64,000 nt of DNA from positions 32,955 to 96,954 of the forward strand of contig CAMXBY010000012.1 in the NCBI GenBank assembly GCA_947179485.1, read 5' to 3'. Below are positions 45,230-56,575 of the stretch, one piece after another. The DNA comes from Allacma fusca (Eukaryota > Arthropoda > Collembola > Symphypleona > Sminthuridae). Position 1 is the stretch's first letter; each line of letters begins with the position of its first letter. Made by a program: the position numbers and the translations under genes. The notes under the pieces are model-generated. The model made no database searches. It was not told the origin of the DNA and saw only the letters and a list, made by a program, of their open reading frames with translations.

Positions 45230-46523
45230 CAGTGCTCGGCACGGGTATGGGTAATACTCGGGTAAACGGGTACGGGTATGGGTACTACCCGGGTACAGAT
45301 TTTGTGTACCCGAACAATTCCGGGTACTACCCGGGTACACTTCGGTAGGCTCAAAATTTCAGGTACGGATACGGGTATGAGTACGGGTACAAGGATTTCA
45401 AAATGGGTATATACCCACCGGGTACGGGTATAATGGGGTCATTTACTCGTACCCGCGACCATTGTACCCGAGTATTTGGATACGTTGAGATTTTACACAT
45501 TTTGATGAATTTTCTGCCATCATGCCCGTATGTTGGAAACATCTGTCGGTATTTTTAGTGTTTCTGAATACATATAGCTTATTGTTAATAACCTTATAAC
45601 CTTACAACATACAGTAAATGTATTTTAAACTGTGTAGCTAAAATATGCTTTTGGGGAACGTTTTAGAAAGCATATAAATAAATAAACAGACGAGGAGTAA
45701 TAACAAAATAGAAGTGGAGAATAGGATTTAAAAAAATTTTGTGCTAATCTTCTTCATAATGTAGTATTTTGACACTAATTACATAAAGAGTCTGTGTGAC
45801 ACACTGATGATACTTATTAGCCACAATTAATACAATTTACAAATTTCAGTTCTGAAAAAGTTGGATGGCAAGTTATTTTGTGTTATTGGCAGTTGATTAG
45901 GACAAGGCGGATATTTGTAACAAGATATTATTGAGTAATATTTAGACAGAGCTACTGATATACGAAAATTAGTGGAAAAGGTCGAATACATCAAGAAGTG
46001 AAAAATCGAGTCGCCAAGTCTCAAGCCAAACCTGCATGTTAGTTATCTCTATGCACAAAAATGCATGTACATGTGGGCTGGGTGCAGCCCATAAGCAATC
46101 AAATGGGATAATAGTAATTTTATTTTCGCTTCTTAAAAACGCTTCTAGTTTTTCTACTCTTTAATGAAAATATACAATTTCAAATACCGCTCTAGATAGT
46201 CAAAATTACACACTAAGGTCTCATACATTATTACATTTCACTTACTATGTATTACATTGAGACAAATCTGGTTAAAGCACCCGGGTACGAGTACGGGTAC
46301 AACACTGAGATACCCGAGTATGGGTGCAATTTTCGAGTATTTTTCGGGTACGGGTACAATGCGGGTACAGGTACATGGGTTGAGATTACATTTAGGGTCC
46401 GGGTACGAAACATTTGTACCCGGATACTCGGGTATGGGTACGGGTATAGATACCAGATATTGCAATACCCGCATTTCGGGTACGGATACGGGTACCAATT
46501 TTTCGTACCCGTGCCGAGCACTG
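45230..46523. mobile_element. hAT-like element, GTACCCG family, copy 2
   Basis: This copy has the same TIR as copy 1 (CAGTGCTCGGCACGGGTA) with an exact CTTGTCAT duplication. It is 1294 bp long and inserted in the opposite orientation to copy 1. The internal part (for example GCATATAAATAAATAAACAG and CATACAGTAAATGTATTTTA) matches copy 1 in reverse complement and has no LINE. Both motif-rich ends translate to Tyr-Pro or Gly-Tyr runs in several frames, which should not be annotated as proteins. Confidence 0.93.
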
Positions 46524-46531
46524 CTTGTCAT
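46524..46531. repeat. 8-bp target-site duplication CTTGTCAT (right)
   Basis: Identical to 45222-45229. Confidence 0.93.
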
Positions 46532-46588
46532 AGGTTTTTAACGGTTGTGCTCAAACCTATTGTTTGTCCTACAAGTTAATTATTCAAG

Positions 46589-47002
46589 TAGGGTTTTTTA
46601 AAAATAAAAACCAATGGTTTAAACCAAACACCTAAAATTTTAATATTTTCAATCCAAAACGCTTATATTTCGTCGTGTTACTGTGATATTGTGTAGTTAA
46701 ACTTTAGTGAAGTAAATAATACGATTAGCTTTTAGTCTTGTACATTTAGAAATTCGGAATCGTTTGTAAAATAAAAAATGCCAAACTTGTGTTTATGCTG
46801 CAAAGTTATCATTAAAATTATATCCAAATTATTAAATATTTAATGCTTTGGGATACTTACTGAGTTTGGGAAATAAGTAAATTTGTTCGAATTCACATGT
46901 TTTTGCGTACTAATGAATGTTTTGGATTGAAAGTTTGTTTAAACCAAAAAAACCTGATTTAAACCAAAAAACCCGGTTTAAACCAAAAAACCCCCAACCC
47001 AG
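46589..47002. mobile_element. hAT-like element, GGTTTAAACC family, copy A (worn ends)
   Basis: It aligns in reverse complement with 49017-50056: ATGGTTTAAACCAAACACCT, TTTAGAAATTCGGAATCG, AACTTGTGTTTATGCTGCAA and the GTTTAAACCAAAAAACC array at the right. The right end CCCCCAACCCAG is close to the TIR of copy B. The left end is eroded and no target duplication is visible. It contains the uninterrupted site (ATATT, 46686-46690) corresponding to the insertion in copy B. Confidence 0.75.
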
Positions 47003-47124
47003 ATTTAAACCAATATCAATCGATTAAGAGGAATGAGTTGAGGTGGTAACCAACATTAAACCTCATTATTCTGCCACTAGGAAAAATTCAGTGTCATTGC
47101 TTTTTATCACAACGTTGGGATGAA

Positions 47125-47290
47125 TTGTATACTGCGCAATGCTAACTTTGCGATAAATACCTATACTGCGCAATGTTTATTTTCATGGAAATTTCAATAA
47201 AGCACAATGGTAATTTCGTGATAATTCCATATATGGCACAATGTTAGTTTTGTGTTAAATTCCTAGACAGCGTAAAGTTATTTTTGTGGC
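47125..47290. repeat. About 34-bp tandem repeat, 5 degenerate units
   Basis: ACTGCGCAATG (47132 and 47166), GCACAATGG (about 47203), GCACAATGTTAG (47236) and GCGTAAAGTTA recur, each followed by a TTTTGTG/GATAAATTCC-like block. Confidence 0.7.
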
Positions 47291-49008
47291 CAATCTTTTT
47301 TTCGGCGCGGTTTGCTTTCGACGCAGTTTCAAAGAATCACACGGTAGAATGAACTACTAAGCTCAATTAACTTTTCTATTAGATATTTTTGCGTTTAAAT
47401 TATTTAAGGCCTTTATATTTCGATTATTATAAATTTTATCATCACAATTACCGACAACTAAGAGGCTGGGTGTGTATGAATATAGTGTTGACTGAGTGAA
47501 CTAATTACTCTAAGAAATATTTTTCGGCAAGTTGAATTTAGTATTCGTAAATAAAGAACATTTCAATATTTCTAGTTTCCTGCTACATGGGGTGCCATGG
47601 AAATTAGAATGTGGGAAGAATTTTCACCAAGTAACTATGCAAATATTAATAATTTTAAAAAAATAATTTGCAAACTGGCAAGGCTGTTGTACCAAGTTAT
47701 TATAAATTTAAAAAACAAAATGTGAACAGAATTTTGGAATTTACAAAATTGAGTTACTGATTTCCTTGTAATTCACAAATATTGTGCCATTTATATAGGA
47801 AATGTCTTTTGGAATCGAAAATATTAAATAACTCCCTAAACTTTCCCTCAAAATTTGAAATAGCAGAAACCCACACAACAAAATCCAAACGACCAAAGCA
47901 GACAAACAAGCAACTTCCTAAAATGCCAGGATATTTTAGCCCACTACTTAAGAATGAAAAAACATTTTTTACTATGTATTTTGGATTTTATAACATATTT
48001 TCAACATACCAGGAAATGGCAAACCATTTTAGGAATGTTTAGAAACTGAAACTAATATTTTAGTGCCGCCACGTATTGAAGAATTGGAAAACAATTTTGG
48101 ACAGCTTCCTAGAATGACAAAAATAATTCTTCGAATGAAAACTTCATTCGTCACAGTGACAAATAATCCTATGACCTCCCACTGACCTTCATGCAACACC
48201 TTTTGTTACTTTTTTTCACATAATCTCATGTAGACCGCAGTGGGCACAACAGTCTCATGACCTAAAATTCACGACTCTAACGAGTGGTCCGATGACCTCA
48301 GTTTGCCCTTAATACAACTGTGTATAAATATTTACCAACTGGTAAAAAAAATAATTATCCAACTTTCTCGAAATTAATTCAAATATCTTGCCAAGTCTTT
48401 ACGCACAGCGAAACCGGTAATAAATTATGGGATAAAACATTTGATAATATGTTTAGACACACGTTACAAATTGTAGTTTCTGGCGAGATATTTGATTGAT
48501 CTCTACGTTGAGAATGTCCGCGGATACAAGGAGCGAAACTTGAGAAGCACAATGGAAGAAAATGCTGAGGAGATAGAGAGTTCTGATGATCTTGTGATGG
48601 AAGACAGGGCCGTGATAAAAATATTCGAAAGTACTGGGATTCCCGAAAATTTCATTGTAATTCATTTTTATCAAATGTCTCAAATCTTGGGGTAACAGCA
48701 TCCAAAAATGTGAGAAAAGTTATGAATTATTTCTGTAGGCTGTCATCAGGGATGAAAGGTTCTGCTCGAAATTAAAGAAACGAAGTCAACCAACTTTCCA
48801 GTAATTGAGATAGTTTTTTAGGAATTGGAACTACAATTTTGGGGGAATTTCACAACAACTGTTTTTTGGAAAACAATTTTGGCGAAATTCCCACTAATTG
48901 AAAATCAAACACATACAAGAAAGTAGTAAAAAAAGACCACAAAATAACTTCATATCGAGAAATTTCCAAAAACATGTGGCTAACTAGCTTTGAACGGCAA
49001 AAATTTAG
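47291..49008. other. AT-rich interval, no gene recognised
   Basis: CATGACCT/GACCTCA words cluster at 48170-48310, as in the AGGTCA-bearing repeats elsewhere. Short open frames at 47782 and 48492 have no motif. Confidence 0.45.
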
Positions 49009-49016
49009 GTTCATGT
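49009..49016. repeat. 8-bp target-site duplication GTTCATGT (left)
   Basis: Identical to 50057-50064. Confidence 0.9.
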
Positions 49017-50056
49017 CAGGGTTGGGTTTTTTTTTGTTTTTTTTTTCAAAAAAACCAAACAACTAGATTTTTTGGTTTAAACCGGGTTTTTTTGGTTTAA
49101 ACCAGGGTTTTTTGGTTTAAGCAAATTTTCAACCCAAAACATTCATTAATATGCAAAAACATGTGAATTTGAACAAATTTACTTATTTCCCAAACTCAGT
49201 AAGTATCACAAAGCATTAAATATTTAATGATTTACATATAATTTTAACGACAACTTTGCAGCATAAACACAAGTTTGGCATTTTTCATTTTGCAAACGAT
49301 TCCGAATTTCTAAATGTACAACACTAAAAGCTAATAGTATTATTTACTTCACTAAAGTTTAACCACACAATATTGTAAGGAATAAATACATAGTTGTAAG
49401 AAGTGATTTTAGTCATGTAATAAAATTGTTATTAGTGTTAAAGGTCAGCTCTAGCTGCGTCTAGAGCAGAGTAAAGAATCCCTGACGAGGGACTTCTCAC
49501 GCTCCACTTTTGGACGCGTCTCATCTCATGAAATGATGTAATGATGTATGAATCACACACGACAGTGTTAAAGTGTGTGCAAATCTTATTTGAGAACTTC
49601 AGTCTTAGACTGAGAGCTATTCCTTTCTGTTTGATTTTTAGAATCCTCTGAAATTCCCCTTTTGTTCTATCTTTAAGTTTCTGAGGTTATTGTTGAAGTG
49701 ATTACCATTTCGTTTTCAGTTTCATTTTGAATAAATAATCAGCCTTCGGGTTATCTTATTCAATCATTGTGTGGATTACATTTGACTTTTATTAATTGCT
49801 TTCATCCAATTAATTACATTTTTAGCACGATTTACAACTGATCAAGTTTGGAATGTTACTCAAATGGAGTGACCTCATCTTGACCTTAATAATATCACAG
49901 TAACTGCACAAGTTTTGTGCACGACGAAATGTAAGCATTTTGTATTGAAAATATTAAAATTTTAGGTGTTTGGTTTAAACCATTGGTTTTTATTTTAAAA
50001 AACCGTTTGGTTTAAACCATGGTTTAAATCATTTGGTTTAAACCAAACCAACCCTG
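49017..50056. mobile_element. hAT-like element, GGTTTAAACC family, copy B, carrying an insertion
   Basis: The ends CAGGGTTGGGTTT and AAACCAACCCTG form a TIR flanked by exact GTTCATGT duplications. Both termini repeat TTTGGTTTAAACC. The interior matches copy A except for a 517-bp insertion (49374-49890). No transposase frame is present. Confidence 0.9.
49374..49890. mobile_element. 517-bp insertion inside GGTTTAAACC copy B, LTR-like
   Basis: AATAT is present on both sides (49369-49373 and 49891-49895) and once in the empty paralogous site of copy A, so this is a defined insertion with a 5-bp duplication. It starts TGTAAGG and ends CCTTAAT. It contains AATAAATAATCAGCCTTCGG, resembling a polyadenylation region. 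A 5-bp duplication with TG-type ends suits a solo LTR. Confidence 0.6.
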
Positions 50057-50224
50057 GTTCATGTGCACTTATACACTGGAAATTCCTGAAAATCCCTATT
50101 GATTCAAAAGTTTAGCAATTACTTACATACATACTTGGGGTGATTGTCCTACCATAAAATTCTGGACGGTACGAGATTACAATAACATTTAGTTTTACTT
50201 TCACTTTCTCTCCCAATCCTCCTG

Positions 50225-50433
50225 TACGCATAATTACCTATACCCAAATATCGGGTACGACAAAACGCTGACCTCATACCGGTACCCGAGTACCCCGGTA
50301 AATATTTCCAGTACCCGTATCCATACTTGAAAATAAAATCAAGTATCTGTACCCACAATTTACCCGTACCTGTAATGTACCCAAAACCTATCCCCGTACC
50401 CGAGTACCTATTATTTATATCCGGGTATTACTC
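50225..50433. mobile_element. GTACCCG-type hAT remnant
   Basis: Degenerate GTACCCG words (CCGGTACCCGAGTACC, CCAGTACCCGTATCC, CCCGTACCCGAGTACC) without intact TIRs. It ends where the AAATGCC element begins, so the latter probably inserted into it. Confidence 0.55.
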
Positions 50434-51293
50434 GAGTACTGAGGGGTTGGCCAATTGAAAATGCCCTGCGATTTTTGCTTTTCTAGTTGAAAATGCCAAA
50501 TATCCCCAATTTGTCCAGTTTTTCCTCACTATTGAAAATTCTGGGGATTTTGGGTATTTTCCCTAGGCATTAAGAGTATCTTATCAGATTGTTTAAAAAA
50601 TCATTTAAATTTTTTATGGTTTATTTTTAATAAACACTGAAGAATTTCAAATTCTACTATGCCAAAATAATAACCAGATGAATGAAATGAAAGATGTTCT
50701 CGCGAATTGGTTATGTAAAATTCTTGAATGGTGTAAGGTTATCCAATTGGAACGAATTATTTAATTCCAAATTATTCATAACCGAAAATCTGCTTTTAAA
50801 CTTCGAGAACATGAAAAATGTTTGTTCCTGGCTAAATATTTGTCTCAAAAATCTTTAGTCATAGAAGATTCTAAGATACTTTTCACGAAGCTTCTTTGTA
50901 GGCATCTACGTTAAGATTTGTGTACATTACCGTTAAAATAGGACGCTAGGTAAGTAAATTAGTAGGAAAGTAGGATGTTTTTATCTTGCCATTTTCCCAT
51001 CAACGATCTGACGTATTTACAAAACAATATATTTGAACACTGTGTTTTGAAAATATTATACGGATTAATCTGAATTAAGCAGCATGTCAAATATTGTGAT
51101 TTTAGATCGGAAATATAGGAGCCAAGACAGAATATTTATTTTGTATTACATCTTTATGAAACAAAAATTCATAAAATTTGTCTGAGGTTTGTAATGCCTG
51201 AGACAGCTGAAATTAGACTCAAATCCATCCTCATGAGAGTTTTGAAAACCAAGCACAGATGGCTCCGCTAATAACACCAAAATTATCAAGAAT

Positions 51294-51301
51294 AATCAAA
51301 G
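51294..51301. repeat. 8-bp target-site duplication AATCAAAG (left)
   Basis: Identical to 51797-51804. Confidence 0.9.
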
Positions 51302-51796
51302 TAGTGTTTCTGAACGGTCCAAAAACATGGACTCGACCCGACTCGTTTTCCCGAACCGAAAAAAATCCCTTTTCTGTTCCCGAAACCGGAACCGATATGT
51401 TCGAGTCCGGGACATTTTTGCCTTCCCGGAACCGATCCGGAAAATAAAATCGGTTCCCGGACCAGTTCCGGTTCCTTCCCGAACCGGCAGAAAATGCATA
51501 GGATTCATTTTCATCGATGTCAAAATTGTGTCGCGTTTTCAAATGATAGTTGACAAATGCTTGACAAATGCATGTTTCACGTTTTCATCCAAAAAGGCAG
51601 CTTTACCAAACCCTTCCCGAAAACTTTCGGTTTTGATTTTTGTACCCGAAACCGGACCGAATGTAACGGTTCTTTAAACCGTTGACCCGAAACCGGACCG
51701 AAATTTAACGGTTCTTTAAATCGTTGACCCGAAACCGTACCGGAACCGAAACCGAACCGGAACCTCGGGAATTCCCGATACCGAACAGAAACACTA
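51302..51796. mobile_element. hAT-like MITE, CCGAACCGG motif
   Basis: The ends TAGTGTTTCTG and CAGAAACACTA are perfect 11-bp inverted repeats with exact AATCAAAG duplications. The 495-bp element repeats CCCGAACCG, CCGAAACCGG and ACCGGAACCGAAACCGAACC along most of its length. It is the GC-richest segment in this part of the window. Confidence 0.92.
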
Positions 51797-51804
51797 AATC
51801 AAAG
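51797..51804. repeat. 8-bp target-site duplication AATCAAAG (right)
   Basis: Identical to 51294-51301. Confidence 0.9.
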
Positions 51805-52158
51805 AAGGGAATGATATTGTCGAAAATTTCATAGATTTCTAAAATTGTTTAAATATTTACGACAATAAATGTTCAATGTGCCATAAATGCCCAGGATTGA
51901 AAACGCCCAAAATGCCTTTGCATTTGCAAATGGCCAACTCTGGGTACTTGTAGGGATAAGAAACAGTTCTGCCTTGAAGTTAACAAATGTATATTTATTG
52001 GGAACTTATCTCATAATACGTCTTAAAATAATTTTAATTTTGTGCTACCAATGAAGCTCATTAAATTTAACCTCAAGAACCTGCCCCTTGAAATTTTTGA
52101 TTGATTAGCTCCATTTCATGTCGATAAATAGGCGATCTGGCTGACTCTTGACATGCTA

Positions 52159-52331
52159 CAGTGAACACTTTCTACAAGGGATACCCTTATAAGGGATTTT
52201 TCGGTATAAGGGATCAGGATTTGCAGTTAGGATTCCCATTTACATAATGTACTATGCTTACAAGGGATTAATGTATATAAGGGACATATTTTGCCGGTCC
52301 CTTGAGCATCCCTTATAGTGAGAGTTAACTT
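52159..52331. mobile_element. Pogo/Tc1-like MITE, AAGGGAT motif
   Basis: Left CAGTGAACACTTTCTACAAG and right (reverse complement) AAGTTAACTCTCACTATAAG are imperfect inverted ends with TA on both sides (52157-52158 and 52332-52333). AAGGGAT or its complement occurs about seven times in 173 bp. The TIR resembles those of pogo/Tigger elements. Confidence 0.6.
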
Positions 52332-52499
52332 TACTTGTTTATTAGATTCCTGAAAAGAATCGTTAGAAGCATAGCTGCACGTAATTACATATGCACTAGT
52401 CTAATCAAGTCTAATCTTTGGATGAACTTATATAAGTTGTTTATTGGAAATTGATTAAGTCTGACGTTTTCTTACAATTAGCACTCTACCAGACTTAAA

Positions 52500-52645
52500 C
52501 AATACTGTTTCCGTTCGTTATTGAATCGCGACCATATTTCGATTTAAATTTCCGTCAGAATCAATGTGGGAATTCGTACTGCTTGTGATTGTCGATTTGA
52601 TTTCCGATTCAAAATTTCGACTAGGATTTCGAAATTTCGGTTATT
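52500..52645. repeat. TTTCGATTT/GAATTTCG-rich segment
   Basis: ATTTCGATTT, GTCGATTTGATTTCCGATT, AATTTCGACTAGGATTTCGA and AATTTCGG recur, resembling the motif-rich end of a hAT-like element, but no ends are defined. Confidence 0.35.
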
Positions 52646-53472
52646 ATTTTAGCATGTAGAGCATATACATAGTAGTTTTAAATTAGGTACGAGTGGTCGA
52701 GAAACAGCATCTCACTCAAATGGTAATTTCAAGAGTATCAAGGCGTCCCCGGCGAACAAAAAGACAACACTTCGTATAAAGAAATAATTAGAATATCGTC
52801 AGTCCCTAACACACAAAATATTCTAACAAATATGCAGCAGTCGAATTTTTTGGTCTATGGATGCAACAATCTGGAGGTGAACCGAAATGAGTCTCAGACC
52901 CAGTGGAATCAGAAGTCAGAACGTGTATTCACATGACCTCACAGTGACCTTAACGCATCAGAATTGGCTACATGGCCTTAATTAGACCTTTGGGGTCATA
53001 AGTCATCTCACAACCACAGACTAACGATAATTTGACCTCGGAACTATCTTGCGGCACAGTCCGCTTATAACCTATTGGGACCACAAATCCCCGAAAATAC
53101 CAAAACAATTCTTTCATCTTCGTAATTTATCACGGAATCTACCCTTGCCTTACGTTTTGTAAAAACGCGGAACAGAGCCATTAAGGTATAGTAGAAAACC
53201 ATTATAGCAAAAATTATGTTATCGATCTTGTACTTACAGACACACGAATACACATAATTGGAGTAAGAATTGAAAGATACGATTTTTTCAATGAAATTTG
53301 ATCGAATAAAAACTTTTCAGGCTAATTCTACCCGACAAATGGTTCGGAGGGTTGGGACTTTACTGTACTGCACACTCATCATGACCTTCAAGGACGAATA
53401 AAAACTTACATTGAGCTGAATGGTGTCAGACTGTACTGTACAATAGCAATGCTGTACAAAAACATGCGCACG
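52646..53472. other. Interval with AGGTCA-type words, no gene recognised
   Basis: CATGACCTCACAGTGACCTT and related words occur at 52930-53040. Confidence 0.45.
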
Positions 53473-54493
53473 TAGACCATTTTGCCTCTTCAGCGACGTT
53501 ATACACCTTTTTAGAAATTATTCCAGATATTAATGGTTTCGATTGGTCAAGCGTAAAAATGCGCACACAGGAAATAAACTCAATCGCTTTGACTGGATTA
53601 ATGGATTAAAGGAAAAAATTCCAATCACTTGGATTGGATTAACAGATTAAAGCAAAAATTCCGATCACCTGGTTTAAGGGATTGAGGGAAAAAATTCCGA
53701 TAATTTGGATTGGATTAAGGGATTGACGGGGAAATTCCAAACACTTGGATTCGATTAAAGGTTTGATGAATAAAACATCGCAGATTTACATTGGATTTCC
53801 AATAAAGATCCAGATATTAAGGATTGACGAAGAAAATCAAAAAATTTCAAATGGATTGGCACACATACCAATTTAAATAGCGGTCCACCAACGTTTGATA
53901 CTTAGCTGGTTTGCGCTATAGATGGCCACCATATATTCGGTAATTCAGATTGGGTTAATGCGATGACGTGAATATCCTAATAGTTGGTTAAAATTACAAG
54001 GTTGGTTCCATTTATTCAAAGACATCAGTACGCAGTAAATTATTGTGGATGGAGTGTAACCACAAATAGTGTGCTTAAAATAGAAAGATACAGTTCAAAT
54101 CACAAATCCAACCATTTTATTTATGATACACATTTCAATAATTATATTAAACAGCTCAAATACTAATAATCAAAATATGCACATATTTGAGGCAAGCTTA
54201 GAGAGAAGTTGTTACTCCGTAATCCGTAAAAAATCATCGCTACGCGATAATTTGAGGCTTCGCGTAGGGCCACAGTTGTCTGATCACCTTGCACCACAAT
54301 TCATTACATGACATCAGTTTCTGTAGTGCATGCAAATACATATAGTAATATGACCCCAGCTTAATTTTAGTGGGTAGCATGAATTCTCATGACTTAAGAT
54401 TGAAAACAACCCTAGCCCAATGAATGGGGAAAATTACACTTAAGTGAAGGATGGGGATGGGACTGTTCGTCGCTGAAGAGGCAAAATGGTCTA
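53473..54493. mobile_element. 1.02-kb element with perfect 26-bp terminal inverted repeats
   Basis: TAGACCATTTTGCCTCTTCA plus GCGACG (53473-53498) is the exact complement of 54468-54493. If the outer TA is counted as the duplication, the TIR is 24 bp with TA target sites, as in Tc1/mariner; no 8-bp duplication is seen. The right flank (CGCATGCACATATAGACCAT) resembles the left flank (CATGCGCACGTAGACCATTT), so it may have inserted next to or into a related end. It contains the tandem repeat at 53585-53830 and no transposase. Confidence 0.8.
53585..53830. repeat. About 39-bp tandem repeat inside the 26-bp-TIR element
   Basis: AAAATTCC(A/G)ATCAC-T-TGGATTGGATTAA-type units recur with CC at 53621, 53661, 53697 and 53737, about 36-40 bp apart, and degrade toward 53830. 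Confidence 0.75.
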
Positions 54494-54539
54494 AGTAATT
54501 GCAAACGCATGCACATATAGACCATGTTATTTTTATCAA

Positions 54540-54690
54540 CCGTCTAAGGTCAATCTGAGGTCATGAGAATTCTTGTAACTATTTGAAACCCACTCAGTTC
54601 AACCAGAGGTCGTGGGATTTCTTACCCACTCATGTCATTCTGAGGTCATTTTACTACTTGTGATCCACTTAGTGAGGTCATGTAATCGAT
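54540..54690. repeat. GAGGTCATG-rich direct repeats
   Basis: AAGGTCAATCTGAGGTCATG, CAGAGGTCGTGGG, CTGAGGTCATTTTACTACTT and AGTGAGGTCATG recur about 30-50 bp apart, as in 42495-42690. Confidence 0.6.
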
Positions 54691-54839
54691 TGTGGTGAAT
54701 CAAGGTGAACCAAGGGCAATAAAGAACATAGTTCAGAGAAACATGTGGAGCCAATTTGAGGAAAATCTAACGCAAGTGAACCATACCCACAATTACTTGG
54801 GCAATTTTACATGTGCACTAAGAAATTGTTAGCTTAAAT

Positions 54840-55010
54840 GCCAGGCCCTGTTTTTTAGGGGCTAAGCGAGGCTGAAATAATGTTTATTGCGAAGATCGGA
54901 ATGTCTGCTACTCTGGTTGTTGTCCCGACGATAGCTGCCGATCCAAGATCACCCGGACATTCAAAGTTTTTGTAGGGGCAGATTAGTTAAAAGGTAAGTC
55001 TGTTTTGCTA
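54840..55010. repeat. Dispersed repeat R1, partial copy a
   Basis: CCAGGCCCTGTTTTTTAGGG, GCTGAAATAATG and GACGATAGCTGCCGATCCAA match 56150-56400 (copy b) and 62745-62950 (copy c) in direct orientation. Confidence 0.7.
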
Positions 55011-55370
55011 AATAAATTTGGTCATGTAATTACACATCCAAACACATGCGTTTAGAAGAAGGGAAGTAAAGCTTGAGCCAAGATTTTTCCTTAAGAGTAA
55101 ATTGTGTTTTCCATGATTCGGTAGATGTCGCATAAACTCGCACAGGCGTAATTTGAATATTTTGTAAACGTTTTTTAAAACTTTTGTGGTTGCACACTCA
55201 TTTTAATTAGACGTGGGAATTTTCAATTCATTTAGTTACTATTTTACGCTCACTGGTCCATAGATGCATTTATACATAAACGTTTTAGAGTATTTATATT
55301 TGATTTTTCGCTTTCCTCATGTGAGAACAATATTGGCTATTTGTCGCAGGGAATTAAGTAGATACTAGGG

Positions 55371-55445
55371 ATGCCAATAGTCAGGTCCGAACCATTTATA
55401 ATGGTCAGTTACTGGTCTGGTCCGGCATGATCCAACACTTGGAGC
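55371..55445. repeat. GGTCCG-motif fragment, possible hAT end
   Basis: TAGGGATGCCAATAGTCAGG then GGTCCGAACCA, TGGTCTGGTCCGG. It has a TAG-type start and repeated GGTC words, but the partner end was not found. Confidence 0.3.
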
Positions 55446-55739
55446 AGAACACAGAACCATGGTCCTAAAAGTGCGCAAAATTAAAATTTATGAGTTAACC
55501 AAATACCATGGAACGAATTAAAAATGTCAATTCTAGTGATGAAATGGGAATTTCAATGGATAAAATATGATTATTAAATAACCAGCGATTTATTTTTGTC
55601 CATTTAGTACATTAGGACAAATCTTTTTTTGTTAATCTCTAGGAATTAGATGGTTGAAATGTTTTGTATATATTTCACTTTATTTGCTCATTGTTTTTCC
55701 ATTATAAGTTGTGTAAACTGTGCTTTCCAATATAGAACT

Positions 55740-56575
55740 ATTTGCTATTTTATATAATAAATTATTTATCCTATCTTGGAATAGAAATTTGCAAGGTTTG
55801 TTGTTTAGCGATTGAATTTCTTTAAAATGGGCTCTTAAATAACCTCACGTAGACCCAAGGGATAGCAACTAAAAAGTTTCACCGTCAGATTATTTGCAAT
55901 AAAAAAGCTGCTCCGTTGTTTTGGACATTCTGGTGAGGTTAGTTCAGTCTGGACAATCCGAGGTATTGTAATCAACTCTGATGCATTAATATTAATAGGA
56001 GGTCATGGGATCATTTGATACTCATCATGACCAATAAACGACCATGGCAACATTTGGAGCTATTCGGAGGAACACCTGACTCAAGTGATCCTAAATTACT
56101 GGAACAGATTTTATGCATGCTGAAATGTGTACGAGGAAATGACCTTTAAATGCCAAGTCCTGTTTTTGAGGGGCAAGGTGAAACGAAGTCCAGTATTCTG
56201 AGCGTCCTGATTTTTAGGTTCGTAGCGAAGCTGAAATAATGTACATTGCGAATGTCGAGGTGTCTGCTTGCCTGATTGTTGTCCCAACGATAGCTGCCGA
56301 TCCAATGGCAGCAGGTCAATCGAATTTTCCGCAGGAGTAGACCAGGTAACAAGTAAGAAGCCTTATTTGCTAATTAATTAAATTTGGTCGCGTACATTTT
56401 CAAAATTAGGGGATGCACACTCATTTCAACTAGACTTTAAATTAATTCATATCTAGTTTACTGTACTCTGCTCACTGGAACATTTACAATACCCGGGGGC
56501 GCTTCGCCCCTTAGTGACTCCGCACTAGTGCTCATCACCGATGATTTTTAATTTTGCTCATGTGAGTAAAATTAA
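55740..56575. repeat. Dispersed repeat R1, copy b
   Basis: Collinear with 62333-63152 over about 830 bp in the same orientation. Shared blocks are TTGTTGTTTAG, AAGGGATAGCAA, CTCTGATGCATTAATATTAA, ACTCATCATGACCAATAAAC and GAGGAACACCTGAC, ending with GGGGGCGCTTCGCCCCTTAG and GTGCTCATCACCGATGATTT. The final 70 bp is the best conserved part and contains the hairpin GGGGGCG-CTT-CGCCCC. Confidence 0.85.

Larger units (their letters stand above)
50442..51942. mobile_element. hAT-like element, AAATGCC motif, containing a second element
   Basis: The right end GCAAATGGCCAACTCTG and left end AGGGGTTGGCCAATTGAAAA form an imperfect TIR. AAAATGCC/GGCATTTT words recur at both ends (GAAAATGCCCTGCG and GAAAATGCCAAATATCCCC; TAAATGCCCAGG and CCCAAAATGCC). 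Flanking GAGTACTG (50434-50441) and GGTACTTG (51943-51950) share GTACT with a shift, so the target duplication is doubtful. The middle is interrupted by 51302-51796. Confidence 0.65.

Noticed and set aside
46978-47010. Target duplication for GGTTTAAACC copy A
   Set aside because: Flanks on the two sides do not match; the left end is eroded, so no duplication is claimed.
51231-51677. Arg/Gly/Ser-rich open frames on both strands over the CCGAACCGG element
   Set aside because: Same cause: motif array of a MITE, no codon or domain signal.
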